A stretch of DNA of 64,000 nt, from positions 682,001 to 746,000 of the forward strand of contig NZ_JAMZFT010000001.1 of the NCBI RefSeq assembly GCF_024158125.1, written 5' to 3'. Positions 44,228-52,223 of the stretch are shown piece by piece. The first letter of the stretch is position 1, and the number at the start of each line of letters is the position of its first letter. The notes beneath the pieces are model-generated. The model saw only the letters and a list, made by a program, of their open reading frames with translations. It was not told the origin of the DNA and made no database searches. This DNA is from Futiania mangrovi. Its GTDB lineage: Bacteria > Pseudomonadota > Alphaproteobacteria > Futianiales > Futianiaceae. Position numbers and translations under genes: made by a program.

Positions 44228-45060
44228 GGCATGGTCCTCGGTTCGATGTCGTGGGCAAGACGGAGGCTGTCGAGCCAGTCCCCCAGCCGAAGAGGCAGGG
44301 CGCCGGCCTTCACGCAGTCGGCAAAGCTGTGGGTGCAGCCGGGCAGAAGCTCGAACGTGACCCGTGGCGCAAGCCCGCGCGACAGGGCGGTCTCGGTCAC
44401 CGCATGGGTCCACCGGGCCGCGCGCTCGACCCGCGTCGCACCCTGGACGGCGTCGAGGTCCGGATCGACCCGGAACACTTCGTCGCGTTCGAGGTCGAGC
44501 GCCCCGACATGGACATGCATGGGCAAGCAGAGGAAGCGGTCGAGATTGGCCCGCGCCGCGGCCGCGCGCGGCTCCTCGCCGTCCAGTCCGAAGGGATAGG
44601 ACAGACCGGGGTCGGGCAGCGTGTACCAACCCGCCGCACCCAGCCCCAGGGCGGCCACCCGCTCCGGGTGCGCCATGGCGAACCGGTGGGCGAACTGCGC
44701 CCCGCCCGAGAAGCCGATGAGGATGACCCGCGCCGCCGTGCTGCCTGTCGCCGCGGCGATCTCCTCCAGCGCGCCGATCAGCGCCACATCGGCTGGCCTG
44801 CCGGGCGTGCCAAGCCGTTGATAGCGCGGGTGGCCGGACTTCGTGAACCGCGGCGCGACGAGGATCCGCCCGGTGCGCTCCGCAATGGCCCGATAGGCGC
44901 GCAGATGCTCGCCCGCATTGCGGGAAACTCCGTGGACCGCGACGATCGGCGCCGCTCCCGGCACCGCGCGTGCGGGGATGTGCAGGCGGTAGGGCAGACG
45001 ATGCCCGGCAGAGACGTTCCGGCTGGCGGGGGCAATCGGGGAGACCGGCAGGTGCGTCAT
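44224..45060 (-). CDS. Alpha/beta hydrolase
   Basis: This is a 278-residue alpha/beta-hydrolase-fold protein. The nucleophile elbow is Gly-Phe-Ser-Gly-Gly with Ser118, the oxyanion region is Val-His-Gly-Val-Ser-Arg-Asn, and the histidine of Cys-Thr-His-Ser-Phe near the end is the likely base. There is no signal peptide, so it should be cytoplasmic. It is coupled on both sides by ATGA overlaps (45057-45060 and 44224-44227), so it is made together with the ABC exporter and the lipoprotein. The substrate is unknown; an ester or peptide-like compound handled by the exporter is possible. Confidence 0.87.
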   Translation of the reverse strand: MTHLPVSPIAPASRNVSAGHRLPYRLHIPARAVPGAAPIVAVHGVSRNAGEHLRAYRAIAERTGRILVAPRFTKSGHPRYQRLGTPGRPADVALIGALEEIAAATGSTAARVILIGFSGGAQFAHRFAMAHPERVAALGLGAAGWYTLPDPGLSYPFGLDGEEPRAAAARANLDRFLCLPMHVHVGALDLERDEVFRVDPDLDAVQGATRVERAARWTHAVTETALSRGLAPRVTFELLPGCTHSFADCVKAGALPLRLGDWLDSLRLAHDIEPRTMP

Positions 45061-46772
45061 GAAACCTCCACGAGATGGACGCTACGGCAGGCGGGCGGAT
45101 GTGCGCTGTCGGGGGCGCCGCTCTCCTCGGCGATGCGGCCCCGATCAAGCCGCAGCGTGCGCCCGGCGCAAAAGCCCGAACCCTGGTGGCTGGCGAACAC
45201 GACGGTTCCGGGAAACTCTCCGGCGATGGCAGCAAGCGTCCGGCGCGAAGGGGGGTCGAGATGGGCGTCTGCCTCGTCGAGCAGCAGAACCCGGGGCCGG
45301 ACCATCAGGGCGCGCGCGAGCGCCAGCCGCATGCGCTCCCCGGAGGAGAGGCCGAAGCCCCCCTCCGCGATCCGCGTGTCGAGCCCCCCCGGAAGGCGGG
45401 CGAGCAGACCCTCCAGGCCGCAGCGTTCGAGCATGGCGGTGAGCGCCTCGTCCGGCGCGCCCGGCGCCCCATAGGAAAGATTGAGGCGCAGCGATCCCTT
45501 CAGCAGCGGCAGGTCGGGCGATACGAGCGTGATCAGGCCGCGGATATCCTCCTCCCGCATCCGGTCGAGCCGGATGCCGTCGAGCCGCACCCGTCCGCGC
45601 ACCGGCGCGATCAGCCCCGCCATGACCCTCAGCAGGGTCGACTTGCCCGCACCGTTCGCGCCTGTCACGAGGACGCGCTCCCCGGCGGCGATCTCCAGAC
45701 CGACGGGGCCAAGCCGCCCGGGCACGCGCACCCGGTCGAGGGTCAGCGGCCCCGCCGCCTGCGGCAGGCGCCGGACCCCGCGTGGCCGCACGCCCGCGGG
45801 CCGGATCGCCAGGATCTCCTCGATCTTCGCGCGCGCGACCTCGGCGCCCGTGCGATACTCGTAAACGCGGCCGAGATCCTGGAGCCGCGCCGCCAGCAGA
45901 CCGCCGACCGCCATCGCGGCCGCGACCGTGCCCGGCGTTGCATGGCCGAGGTGCATGAGCACGCCGCCCGACAGCACTGCGCCGCCCGTCGCCGCGCCCG
46001 CACTCGCGTCGGCGAGCGCGCGCATCAGTCCGACGCTCCTGGCGCGCAATAGTGCGGCCCCGCGGACAGCCCGGCTGAGGCGGGCGAAGCGCCGCGCCTC
46101 TCGCACCTGCTGTCCGAACGCTTCCACCACGCCAAGCCGGACGATGCGGTCGTTGAGAAATCCGGCGAGCCGTCCGCGCCGCGCCCGCAATTCCCGCGTC
46201 GTCCGCCGCAGCGGGCGCCCGGAGGCCAGGATCAGGACGCCGGCCAGGGCCACCGACAGGGCCGTCAGTGCCCCGATGACCGGTGCGACGATGCCGAGCG
46301 CGAGCAACGCCAGCACGGTTGCGAGCCCGCTGACCGTCAGCCGCGCAAGGCCCAGCGCCGCCCAGTTGCGCAGGGCGCTCAGGTCGCCCGTGAGGCGCAG
46401 CGCGAGGCCGCCGCTGCTCATGGTGCGCGCGCGCTCCTCGCCGAGGGCCAGCACATGGCGGAAGAGGCGCATACGAACCGCGTGCACATAGGCCTGCCCC
46501 AGCCGTTCGCCATCCACATGCGCGCGCCCGCGCAGCCACGCGCTCGCGCCCAGTGCCACGGCAAGCGCGCTGCCGAGTGCGAGCGGGGAGGCCTCGCCCG
46601 CCGCGCCCGCGGAGAACCCGTCGAAGGTTCTCTGCACCAGCACCGCTGCGCCGGCGGCGAGCAGGGCCTGCGCGACCCCGTTCGCCACCAGAGCGGCAAA
46701 GGTCCAGCGCCGCGCACCCGCCAGGATCGCGGGTATGCGGACGGGGCCGGTGTGCCTTGCGGGCACGGTCAC
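45057..46772 (-). CDS. ABC transporter, fused membrane and ATPase domains
   Basis: This is a 571-residue half-size ABC exporter: six predicted membrane helices (about 15-290) and a C-terminal ATPase with Walker A Gly-Ala-Asn-Gly-Ala-Gly-Lys377-Ser-Thr, signature Leu-Ser-Ser-Gly-Glu, and Walker B Val-Leu-Leu-Leu-Asp-Glu-Ala. The expected D-loop follows. It would work as a homodimer. The GTG start at 46772 overlaps the upstream stop (GTGA). The longer frame upstream is only the other strand's or frame's shadow of the NTPase gene. The cargo is unknown. Confidence 0.88.
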   Translation of the reverse strand: MTVPARHTGPVRIPAILAGARRWTFAALVANGVAQALLAAGAAVLVQRTFDGFSAGAAGEASPLALGSALAVALGASAWLRGRAHVDGERLGQAYVHAVRMRLFRHVLALGEERARTMSSGGLALRLTGDLSALRNWAALGLARLTVSGLATVLALLALGIVAPVIGALTALSVALAGVLILASGRPLRRTTRELRARRGRLAGFLNDRIVRLGVVEAFGQQVREARRFARLSRAVRGAALLRARSVGLMRALADASAGAATGGAVLSGGVLMHLGHATPGTVAAAMAVGGLLAARLQDLGRVYEYRTGAEVARAKIEEILAIRPAGVRPRGVRRLPQAAGPLTLDRVRVPGRLGPVGLEIAAGERVLVTGANGAGKSTLLRVMAGLIAPVRGRVRLDGIRLDRMREEDIRGLITLVSPDLPLLKGSLRLNLSYGAPGAPDEALTAMLERCGLEGLLARLPGGLDTRIAEGGFGLSSGERMRLALARALMVRPRVLLLDEADAHLDPPSRRTLAAIAGEFPGTVVFASHQGSGFCAGRTLRLDRGRIAEESGAPDSAHPPACRSVHLVEVS

Positions 46773-47920
46773 GCCGCCGCCCCGGCCGCGCGCCGCGCCG
46801 CGAGCGCGGGCGCCAGCCACAGGCCGTTGGTCAAGGCATCCAGCGGCACGATCGGGTGGAAAAGCGCCGCGGCCGCTTCCCGCATGGCAAGCGGGCTCGA
46901 GGTCAGCTTGCCTGCGACGGCCAGGACCGGCAGGCCGAGCCGGTCGAGGCAGGCAACACTCGCCACCGCACCCAGCGCATCGCCCGCCGCGACGATCACG
47001 CCGTCGATCAGCGTGCGCGCCTCCGGCGTCTCGATCAGGCCGACGGTCTCGGGGAAGAGCAGGCCGTCGGCGATCTCGACCACCGCGACGTCGCAGCCCG
47101 CCGCGGCCAGGTGAGCGTGCGCCCGGCGCAGGATCGAGGCCGTCTCGCCGACCGGCACGCGATAGGTGGAGGCATGGCCGAAATCGGTGAAGTCGAGGAC
47201 GGGGGAGGCGCCCGCATCGACCAGCGCCCAGCGGTCGCCGCCCGCGCCGGTGCCTGTGACCTTCACCGCGCCGGGCCGGAACCCCTGTGCGGCGAGACCC
47301 CGCACCAGCGCCGCGGCGGTCGTCGTTTTTCCCGCGTTCATCGAGGTGCCGAGCACGGCGATGGTGTAGGGCGAGCGCCTGTCCGTGCGGCATGTGCCCA
47401 GCGCATGGTCGGCGAGGTTCAGGACACGCTTCGCGCGGTCCGCGACGAGCCCCAAGGGCTCGATCCGGGTCGGGGCGCGCGTGGCGGAATGGCGCGAGAT
47501 CGCGCGTGCCGCGATGCCGCCGCCCGCGACCATCTCGCAGGGGCCGAGGTCGCCGGGCACGAGCGCTTCGAACTGGTCGCTCGCATAGCGCGCGCCATAG
47601 CACAGCAGCACCTCGTCGCCGATATAGAGTTCTGCACGCCGGCCCTCCGGCGATTCGATGCGCTTGTGATGACCCAGCTGGACGATCCGCGCGAGCACCA
47701 GGTCGCCGGGGCGCGGGCACGCATCGCCGCTCAGCAGACCGTCGGCGCGGGCAAGGTCGATCCGCCGCGTCGCATAGGACCGCTTCGCGGCCTTGAGGCG
47801 GCGCTGCAGCGTGTCTAGAGCGATCTGCGTGGCAGGGGTGCCGGCAGGCAGCGCGGGCGCAAGGCCCGCGAGGTCGGGTGTGAGAGCGCCGCTTTCGCGG
47901 ACATCGAGCATGGCGTGCAT
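46769..47920 (-). CDS. P-loop NTPase of unknown family
   Basis: This is a 383-residue cytoplasmic protein. An N-terminal part of about 180 residues is followed by a nucleotide-binding domain with Gly-Thr-Ser-Met-Asn-Ala-Gly-Lys-Thr-Thr (191-200) and a dethiobiotin-synthetase/MobB-like layout (Val-Lys-Val-Thr-Gly-Thr-Gly, Val-Val-Glu-Ile-Ala-Asp-Gly). It may be a ligase or maturation NTPase acting on a small substrate. It is the first gene of the operon leading into the ABC exporter, 109 bp after the subtilase gene. I do not recognise a named family. Confidence 0.78.
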   Translation of the reverse strand: MHAMLDVRESGALTPDLAGLAPALPAGTPATQIALDTLQRRLKAAKRSYATRRIDLARADGLLSGDACPRPGDLVLARIVQLGHHKRIESPEGRRAELYIGDEVLLCYGARYASDQFEALVPGDLGPCEMVAGGGIAARAISRHSATRAPTRIEPLGLVADRAKRVLNLADHALGTCRTDRRSPYTIAVLGTSMNAGKTTTAAALVRGLAAQGFRPGAVKVTGTGAGGDRWALVDAGASPVLDFTDFGHASTYRVPVGETASILRRAHAHLAAAGCDVAVVEIADGLLFPETVGLIETPEARTLIDGVIVAAGDALGAVASVACLDRLGLPVLAVAGKLTSSPLAMREAAAALFHPIVPLDALTNGLWLAPALAARRAAGAAA

Positions 47921-48029
47921 GTTTGACGGTTTCCCTCGCTGACTGGACGCGCCGGCGGGCGCGGTCGAGGGAACAACGCGCGCCTTGCGTCTCTATTCCG
48001 CGGGAAAATGTGCGCGCCAGCGCCGGGCG

Positions 48030-49412
48030 TCAGTAGCAGCGGTCCGTCGGGGGCGCCTTCAGCAGGCCCCAGCCGTAGATGTCGTCGCGGCCCGGCTGGC
48101 CGAGGTCTTCCGCGCCGGTCGAGAGGATGAGGCGCGCCGCGGCCGCGTCGCCGCCGCTCAGCGCGCGTGCCCGCAGCAGGGCGGCGGCCGCGAAGGGGGC
48201 GGCAAAGCTCGTCCCCGTCCAGGCGGTGAAGCCCCCGCCGGGGGCTGCGGCGCGGATGCCGACCCCGGGTGCTGCCAGGTCGATATAGGCGCCGCGCGTG
48301 CCCTGCCGGTACGGTCGCTTTCGCGCGTCCACGGCGGCGACTGCCAGGACCTCGGGATAGGCCGCGGGATAGCTGGGCGTGCCGCGCGGCCCGGTGTTGC
48401 CTGCCGCCGCGACCAGGTTGATGCCGCGCGCCGCGACGGCCGCGATTGCGGCGCCGAGCACCTTGTTCTCCGCACCCGACAGGCTCATCAGCACGACGCG
48501 CGCGTCCCGTGTCGCGGCCCAGTCGAGCGCGCGGACGATGGCAATCGTGTCCGCCTGCTCCTGCCCGTCGCGGTTCCGGACCACTTCCGCCGCGAGCAGC
48601 GGCGCGCCGGGTGCCAGCGGTCCTGCCGAACCGACCAGCAGCGAGGCGATGGCCGTCGCATGTCCGCTCGGCGCAGAGCCCGCACCGCCTTCGACGAAGC
48701 TGCGCGTCTCGATCCGCGCACCCTCCAGCGTCGCGTGCCGCAGGTCGAGCGGCGTGTCCAGCAGCGCCACGGGGCGGCCGGGGGCGCAGGCCTGCGCATC
48801 GAGGCGCGACAGGCCGGTCATGGCCGCTTCGGCGCATTGGGCAGCGCCGCACGCCGCCGCGGCTTGCGGGGCATAGAGGTGGTTCGCGTCGAACACGCCC
48901 TCCGGCGCGAGGCTGCGGGCGAGGGAGAGCGCGGCCGGAACCTCGATGTTGCGCGGCGTCGCAAGCCGCACCAGCGTCATGCCAAGCACCTCGGAGCGCG
49001 ATGTCCCGCGCAGCGAGAACCCTTGTGCGGTCAGCGCATTCAGACCGCGCGCGTCGAGGTTCAGGCCGACGATTTCCCGCGACAGGTAGTCTTCCGCCGA
49101 GCCGCCCTCGGGGGTAGAGGCATCCTCGTCGTCGGAGCGGTCGTCGTCCTCATCCCGCGAATCGTCGTCGCTGTCGTCTCCATCGTCTCCATCGTCGCTG
49201 TCGTCTCCATCGTCGCCGTCGTCCCCGTCGTCCCCGGAATCGCCGTCGTCGCCGTCATCTCCTCCGCTGCTGTCGCCCCCATCGTCACCGCCGTCATCGC
49301 CGCCATCGCCGCCGCTGGCAAATGCAACCGTTCGGATGCCCCCGCCCGGGACGGCGTCCAGAAGGGGCAGCAGGGCATAGACCAATGCGGCGGCGAGCAG
49401 GAGAAGGCGCAT
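48030..49412 (-). CDS. Subtilase (S8 serine protease) with Asp/Gly-rich N-terminal region
   Basis: This is a 460-residue secreted S8 protease. The signal peptide (Leu-Leu-Leu-Leu-Ala-Ala) is followed by an extremely acidic Asp/Gly/Ser repeat region (34-98), then the catalytic domain: Asp219 (Leu-Leu-Asp-Thr), His251 (Ser-Gly-His-Ala), Asn339 (Ala-Gly-Asn-Thr-Gly) and Ser402 (Gly-Thr-Ser-Phe-Ala-Ala-Pro). All four key residues are present. The acidic repeats could bind calcium or serve as a flexible linker. It is divergent from an ECF sigma/anti-sigma pair, an arrangement seen in other bacteria, suggesting that the sigma factor controls it. The ATG at 49412 starts the signal peptide. Confidence 0.9.
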   Translation of the reverse strand: MRLLLLAAALVYALLPLLDAVPGGGIRTVAFASGGDGGDDGGDDGGDSSGGDDGDDGDSGDDGDDGDDGDDSDDGDDGDDSDDDSRDEDDDRSDDEDASTPEGGSAEDYLSREIVGLNLDARGLNALTAQGFSLRGTSRSEVLGMTLVRLATPRNIEVPAALSLARSLAPEGVFDANHLYAPQAAAACGAAQCAEAAMTGLSRLDAQACAPGRPVALLDTPLDLRHATLEGARIETRSFVEGGAGSAPSGHATAIASLLVGSAGPLAPGAPLLAAEVVRNRDGQEQADTIAIVRALDWAATRDARVVLMSLSGAENKVLGAAIAAVAARGINLVAAAGNTGPRGTPSYPAAYPEVLAVAAVDARKRPYRQGTRGAYIDLAAPGVGIRAAAPGGGFTAWTGTSFAAPFAAAALLRARALSGGDAAAARLILSTGAEDLGQPGRDDIYGWGLLKAPPTDRCY

Positions 49413-49539
49413 GCTGATAGGATCCGGATGAGCGGCTGTTCCGCATGACAACGCGAAACCGATAAAATTATTCCCAATGCCTGGAATAGGTCGGTCCGCA
49501 CCGCGTTGTGGGCTTGGAAAGTAGAGCGTACGGCACCCG

Positions 49540-50031
49540 ATGGAAACCGACATCCGGCACGAGATCGCAGCCCTCACACCCCGCCTGCGCAGGTTTGCCT
49601 ATGCGCTCGCGGGGTCCATCGACGAAGGAGACGACCTTGTGCAGAGCGCGTGCGTGAAGGCGCTGTCGGGTCTCGATCGCTTCCGGCCGGGCACAAGGCT
49701 CGACAGCTGGATGTACCGGATCGTCCAGACGCTCTGGATCGACCGGGCGCGAATGGCACGAAGGCGGGCGACGGCTCCCGACCCGGATGCCGTCGCCGCG
49801 GCCAGCGACGATGGGCTCGCTGCACGCAGGCCGGACGACCGCCTGACGCTCGCCCGCGTGCGCCAGGCGGTGCAGGACCTGCCGGAGGAGCAGCGTGCCG
49901 TGCTCGTCCTGGTGGCGATCGAGGGGCTGTCCTACCGGCAGGCTGCCGAGACGCTCGACATACCCATTGGCACGGTGATGAGCCGGCTTGCCCGCGCACG
50001 GGCCCGTCTCGCACCCATGATCGGGGATTGA
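49540..50031 (+). CDS. ECF-type RNA polymerase sigma factor
   Basis: This is a 163-residue sigma factor with region 2 (Ala-Glu/Asp-Asp-Leu-Val-Gln-like segment Gly-Asp-Asp-Leu-Val-Gln and Trp-Met-Tyr-Arg-Ile-Val) and region 4 (Leu-Pro-Glu-Glu-Gln-Arg, then Gly-Leu-Ser-Tyr-Arg-Gln-Ala-Ala-Glu-Thr-Leu and Gly-Thr-Val-Met-Ser-Arg-Leu). Regions 1 and 3 are absent, as in ECF factors. Its gene is followed 4 bp later by a membrane anti-sigma gene and lies opposite the subtilase, which it may transcribe. Confidence 0.92.
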   Translation: METDIRHEIAALTPRLRRFAYALAGSIDEGDDLVQSACVKALSGLDRFRPGTRLDSWMYRIVQTLWIDRARMARRRATAPDPDAVAAASDDGLAARRPDDRLTLARVRQAVQDLPEEQRAVLVLVAIEGLSYRQAAETLDIPIGTVMSRLARARARLAPMIGD

Positions 50032-50035
50032 ACCG

Positions 50036-50788
50036 ATGACGACCGAATGGACCGAGGATGAAATCGTGGCCTATGCCGATGGCTCGGCCGAGGGAGACGC
50101 GGCCCGGCGCGCGGCCCGTGCGGTGGAGACGGACCCGCGCGCCCGCGCCATCTTCCAGCGCGTTCGGGAGGCGAACGCGATCCTCCGCGCTGCCTTCGAC
50201 GCGCCCATGCAGGAGGCGACGCCCGCGCCCATCCTGGCCGCGATCCACGGCGAGCCCGGAAAGGTCGCCGCGCTTCACCGGCGCGCGCCGATGCGCCGCC
50301 TCGCGTCGCTCGCGATGGCGGCGAGCGTGGTGCTGGCCGTCGGTCTCGCCGTCTATCTGGAGCCGGGGCTGCTCGGCCAGGGCGGACGCGATGCCGCGCC
50401 TGCGCTTGCGCTCGGTCCCGTCGCGCAGGGCACGGCGCTCGCCACGGCGCTGGAGACGCGCGCGGCGGGCGCCCCGGAGGGCACGGTCACGGTGCTCGCA
50501 ACCTTCCGGACGGAAAATGGCCAGGTCTGCCGCGAGTTCGAGCACATGCCGCAGAACGACAGCATCGTGATCGGGGGGATTGCATGCCGCACGTCCGGCG
50601 GCTGGGCCGTCGAGGCGCTTGCCGGGATCGAGGGCGATGCGGCCGGCGCGGGCGGATACACGACCGCCAGCGGCGAGGACGACCCGCTGGCGGGCGTCCT
50701 GACACGTCTCGGGGCGGGTCCGGCGCTCCCTCCGGCAGAGGAGGGGCGCCTGCTGCAACGCGGCTGGCGGGAAGGGGCGGGGGGCTGA
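50036..50788 (+). CDS. Membrane-anchored anti-sigma factor
   Basis: This is a 250-residue protein. The N-terminal 80 residues (Asp-Glu-Ile-Val-Ala-Tyr-Ala-Asp-Gly and a helical region) match cytoplasmic anti-sigma domains that hold ECF factors. One membrane helix follows (about 88-108) and then a periplasmic part with two cysteines. It probably binds the sigma factor encoded 4 bp upstream until a surface signal releases it. It is convergent with the racemase-like gene, 5 bp apart. Confidence 0.85.
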   Translation: MTTEWTEDEIVAYADGSAEGDAARRAARAVETDPRARAIFQRVREANAILRAAFDAPMQEATPAPILAAIHGEPGKVAALHRRAPMRRLASLAMAASVVLAVGLAVYLEPGLLGQGGRDAAPALALGPVAQGTALATALETRAAGAPEGTVTVLATFRTENGQVCREFEHMPQNDSIVIGGIACRTSGGWAVEALAGIEGDAAGAGGYTTASGEDDPLAGVLTRLGAGPALPPAEEGRLLQRGWREGAGG

Positions 50789-50793
50789 TCCGC

Positions 50794-51543
50794 CTAGTGC
50801 TCTTCCAGGAGCCGCCCGCAACCGCCCTTGCGGTCCCCGATCCCCATGCTGCGCAGCGCATGCCAATAGGTCGCGGTGTTGATCGCGATCACCGGCTTGC
50901 CCAGCCGCGGTTCCAGTTGTGCCGCCACGCGCCCCATCGGCAGGTTTGCGCCGAACTGCACGATGGCGTCGACGTCGTCGCCGTCGAGCGCGGTGGCGGC
51001 GTCGAACAGCTCCTTCTCCGGCACGAAGGCAATCTCGACCGGTCCCTTGCATTCGAGGTGCCGGGAACGGACGAGGCTATAACCGATCGCCTCGATGAAT
51101 TCCTTCAGGTGCCCTTCCGCCACCGGATGGTAGGGGGTCAGCAGCGCGATGGACTTGCGCACGCCGAGCGCCTTGAGCGCCGCCGGCAGCGCGTCGGCGG
51201 CCTGCGTCACGCCGATGTCGCCGGCGCGCGCGCGGATACGTTCGGCGATCCGGCGTGCAGGCTCCAGCCCGCCGCCCCAGATGCTTTCCGCCGAGATGCC
51301 GAGGATCAGCCAGTCGGGCCGGCAGGTCATCACGCGGTCGAGCGATTCCTCCAGCGCGATGTCGATCCGGCGGATCAGCTCGTTGAAGTCGTTGTCGTTG
51401 TTCACCGGCTCGTCGGGGATGTGCATCCGCGAGATGTGGTTGGTCACGCCCGGAAAGCGCATGTCGTCGTATTCCGGTTGCACCACCGTGTTGGTGGACG
51501 GCGTCATGACGCCGAACTTGCAGCGGTATCCCAGCGTGTCCAT
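50794..51543 (-). CDS. Asp/Glu racemase/maleate isomerase-fold protein lacking both catalytic cysteines
   Basis: This is a 249-residue protein of the maleate cis-trans isomerase/arylmalonate decarboxylase superfamily. The substrate loop Thr-Pro-Ser-Thr-Asn-Thr (14-19) is intact. The first cysteine position reads Gly-Ile-Ser-Ala-Glu-Ser and the second reads Gln-Phe-Gly-Ala-Asn-Leu, so neither catalytic cysteine is present. It may bind a small dicarboxylate or use another acid/base pair. It is the last gene of the selenoprotein operon, after the SnoaL-like gene, and is probably part of the same pathway. Confidence 0.8.
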   Translation of the reverse strand: MDTLGYRCKFGVMTPSTNTVVQPEYDDMRFPGVTNHISRMHIPDEPVNNDNDFNELIRRIDIALEESLDRVMTCRPDWLILGISAESIWGGGLEPARRIAERIRARAGDIGVTQAADALPAALKALGVRKSIALLTPYHPVAEGHLKEFIEAIGYSLVRSRHLECKGPVEIAFVPEKELFDAATALDGDDVDAIVQFGANLPMGRVAAQLEPRLGKPVIAINTATYWHALRSMGIGDRKGGCGRLLEEH

Positions 51544-51585
51544 TGCGTGTCTCCCCGTTTTAATTGTCGTCGATCCTTGCGCGGA

Positions 51586-52158
51586 TCAGTCCGGAAACCC
51601 TGCCTCGCGGCGGTTGATGTAGACCGGGTCGCCCGCATCGCGGGTCCCCAGCACCCAGCCCGCGTGCCCCTCGACCGAGCCGTTGTTCGCCCGGGCGTGG
51701 GTCGAATCCACCGCGACCCGGCGCCGGGCGATCCGCCATTCCCCGTCCCGCTTCTCGAAGCGGTCGATGTAGCGGCCGAGCACGTCGACCCGGATGCGCC
51801 CCTGCGGCGCGCCCTCCTCGCCATCGCCCATCAGCATCTTTCGGTGGTCTTCCGATTCCGCGCCAAGCTCGAGCAGGACCAGCACATAGGTCTCCACCGC
51901 CGCGACCGTGTCGGAGGCGAACTCGATCAGGCTGCTGCCCAGCAGGTGCGACGACATGGGGATACCCGCGTGCCGGTCGCTGATCCACGCGATGAAGGCG
52001 TCGCGCGGCCCCTTGAAGTCGGTGTGGTCGTCCGTGCCGTCCTCGAAGAAGGTTGAGCGCGCCAGTTCCCAGTCGCGCCGGTCGACGCCGCGCGCATAGC
52101 GGGCGATGACGTTGCGGATGTCGCGTTCGTCCAGCAGCCGCTGCACAGGATCGCTCAT
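51586..52158 (-). CDS. SnoaL-like/NTF2-fold protein
   Basis: This is a 190-residue NTF2-like protein. Asp-Ile-Arg-Asn-Val-Ile-Ala-Arg-Tyr-Ala-Arg-Gly-Val-Asp-Arg-Arg-Asp matches the first helix of SnoaL-like small-molecule-binding domains. Members act as isomerases, dehydratases or binding proteins for small organic molecules. The gene lies between the UGSC-paralog gene and the racemase-like gene on the same strand, so an accessory catalytic step on the same compound is likely. The specific reaction is unknown. Confidence 0.82.
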   Translation of the reverse strand: MSDPVQRLLDERDIRNVIARYARGVDRRDWELARSTFFEDGTDDHTDFKGPRDAFIAWISDRHAGIPMSSHLLGSSLIEFASDTVAAVETYVLVLLELGAESEDHRKMLMGDGEEGAPQGRIRVDVLGRYIDRFEKRDGEWRIARRRVAVDSTHARANNGSVEGHAGWVLGTRDAGDPVYINRREAGFPD

Positions 52159-52223
52159 GCTTCAATGCCTCCCAAGCCGCAGGTTTCGTTTCTCTCGAGG
52201 GGGGCGGCGCGCCCCGGCGTGCG

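Noticed and set aside
46773-47720. N-terminal extension of the ABC transporter
   Set aside because: It is Arg/Gly-rich shadow of the P-loop NTPase gene; the GTG at 46772 with GTGA overlap is the better start.
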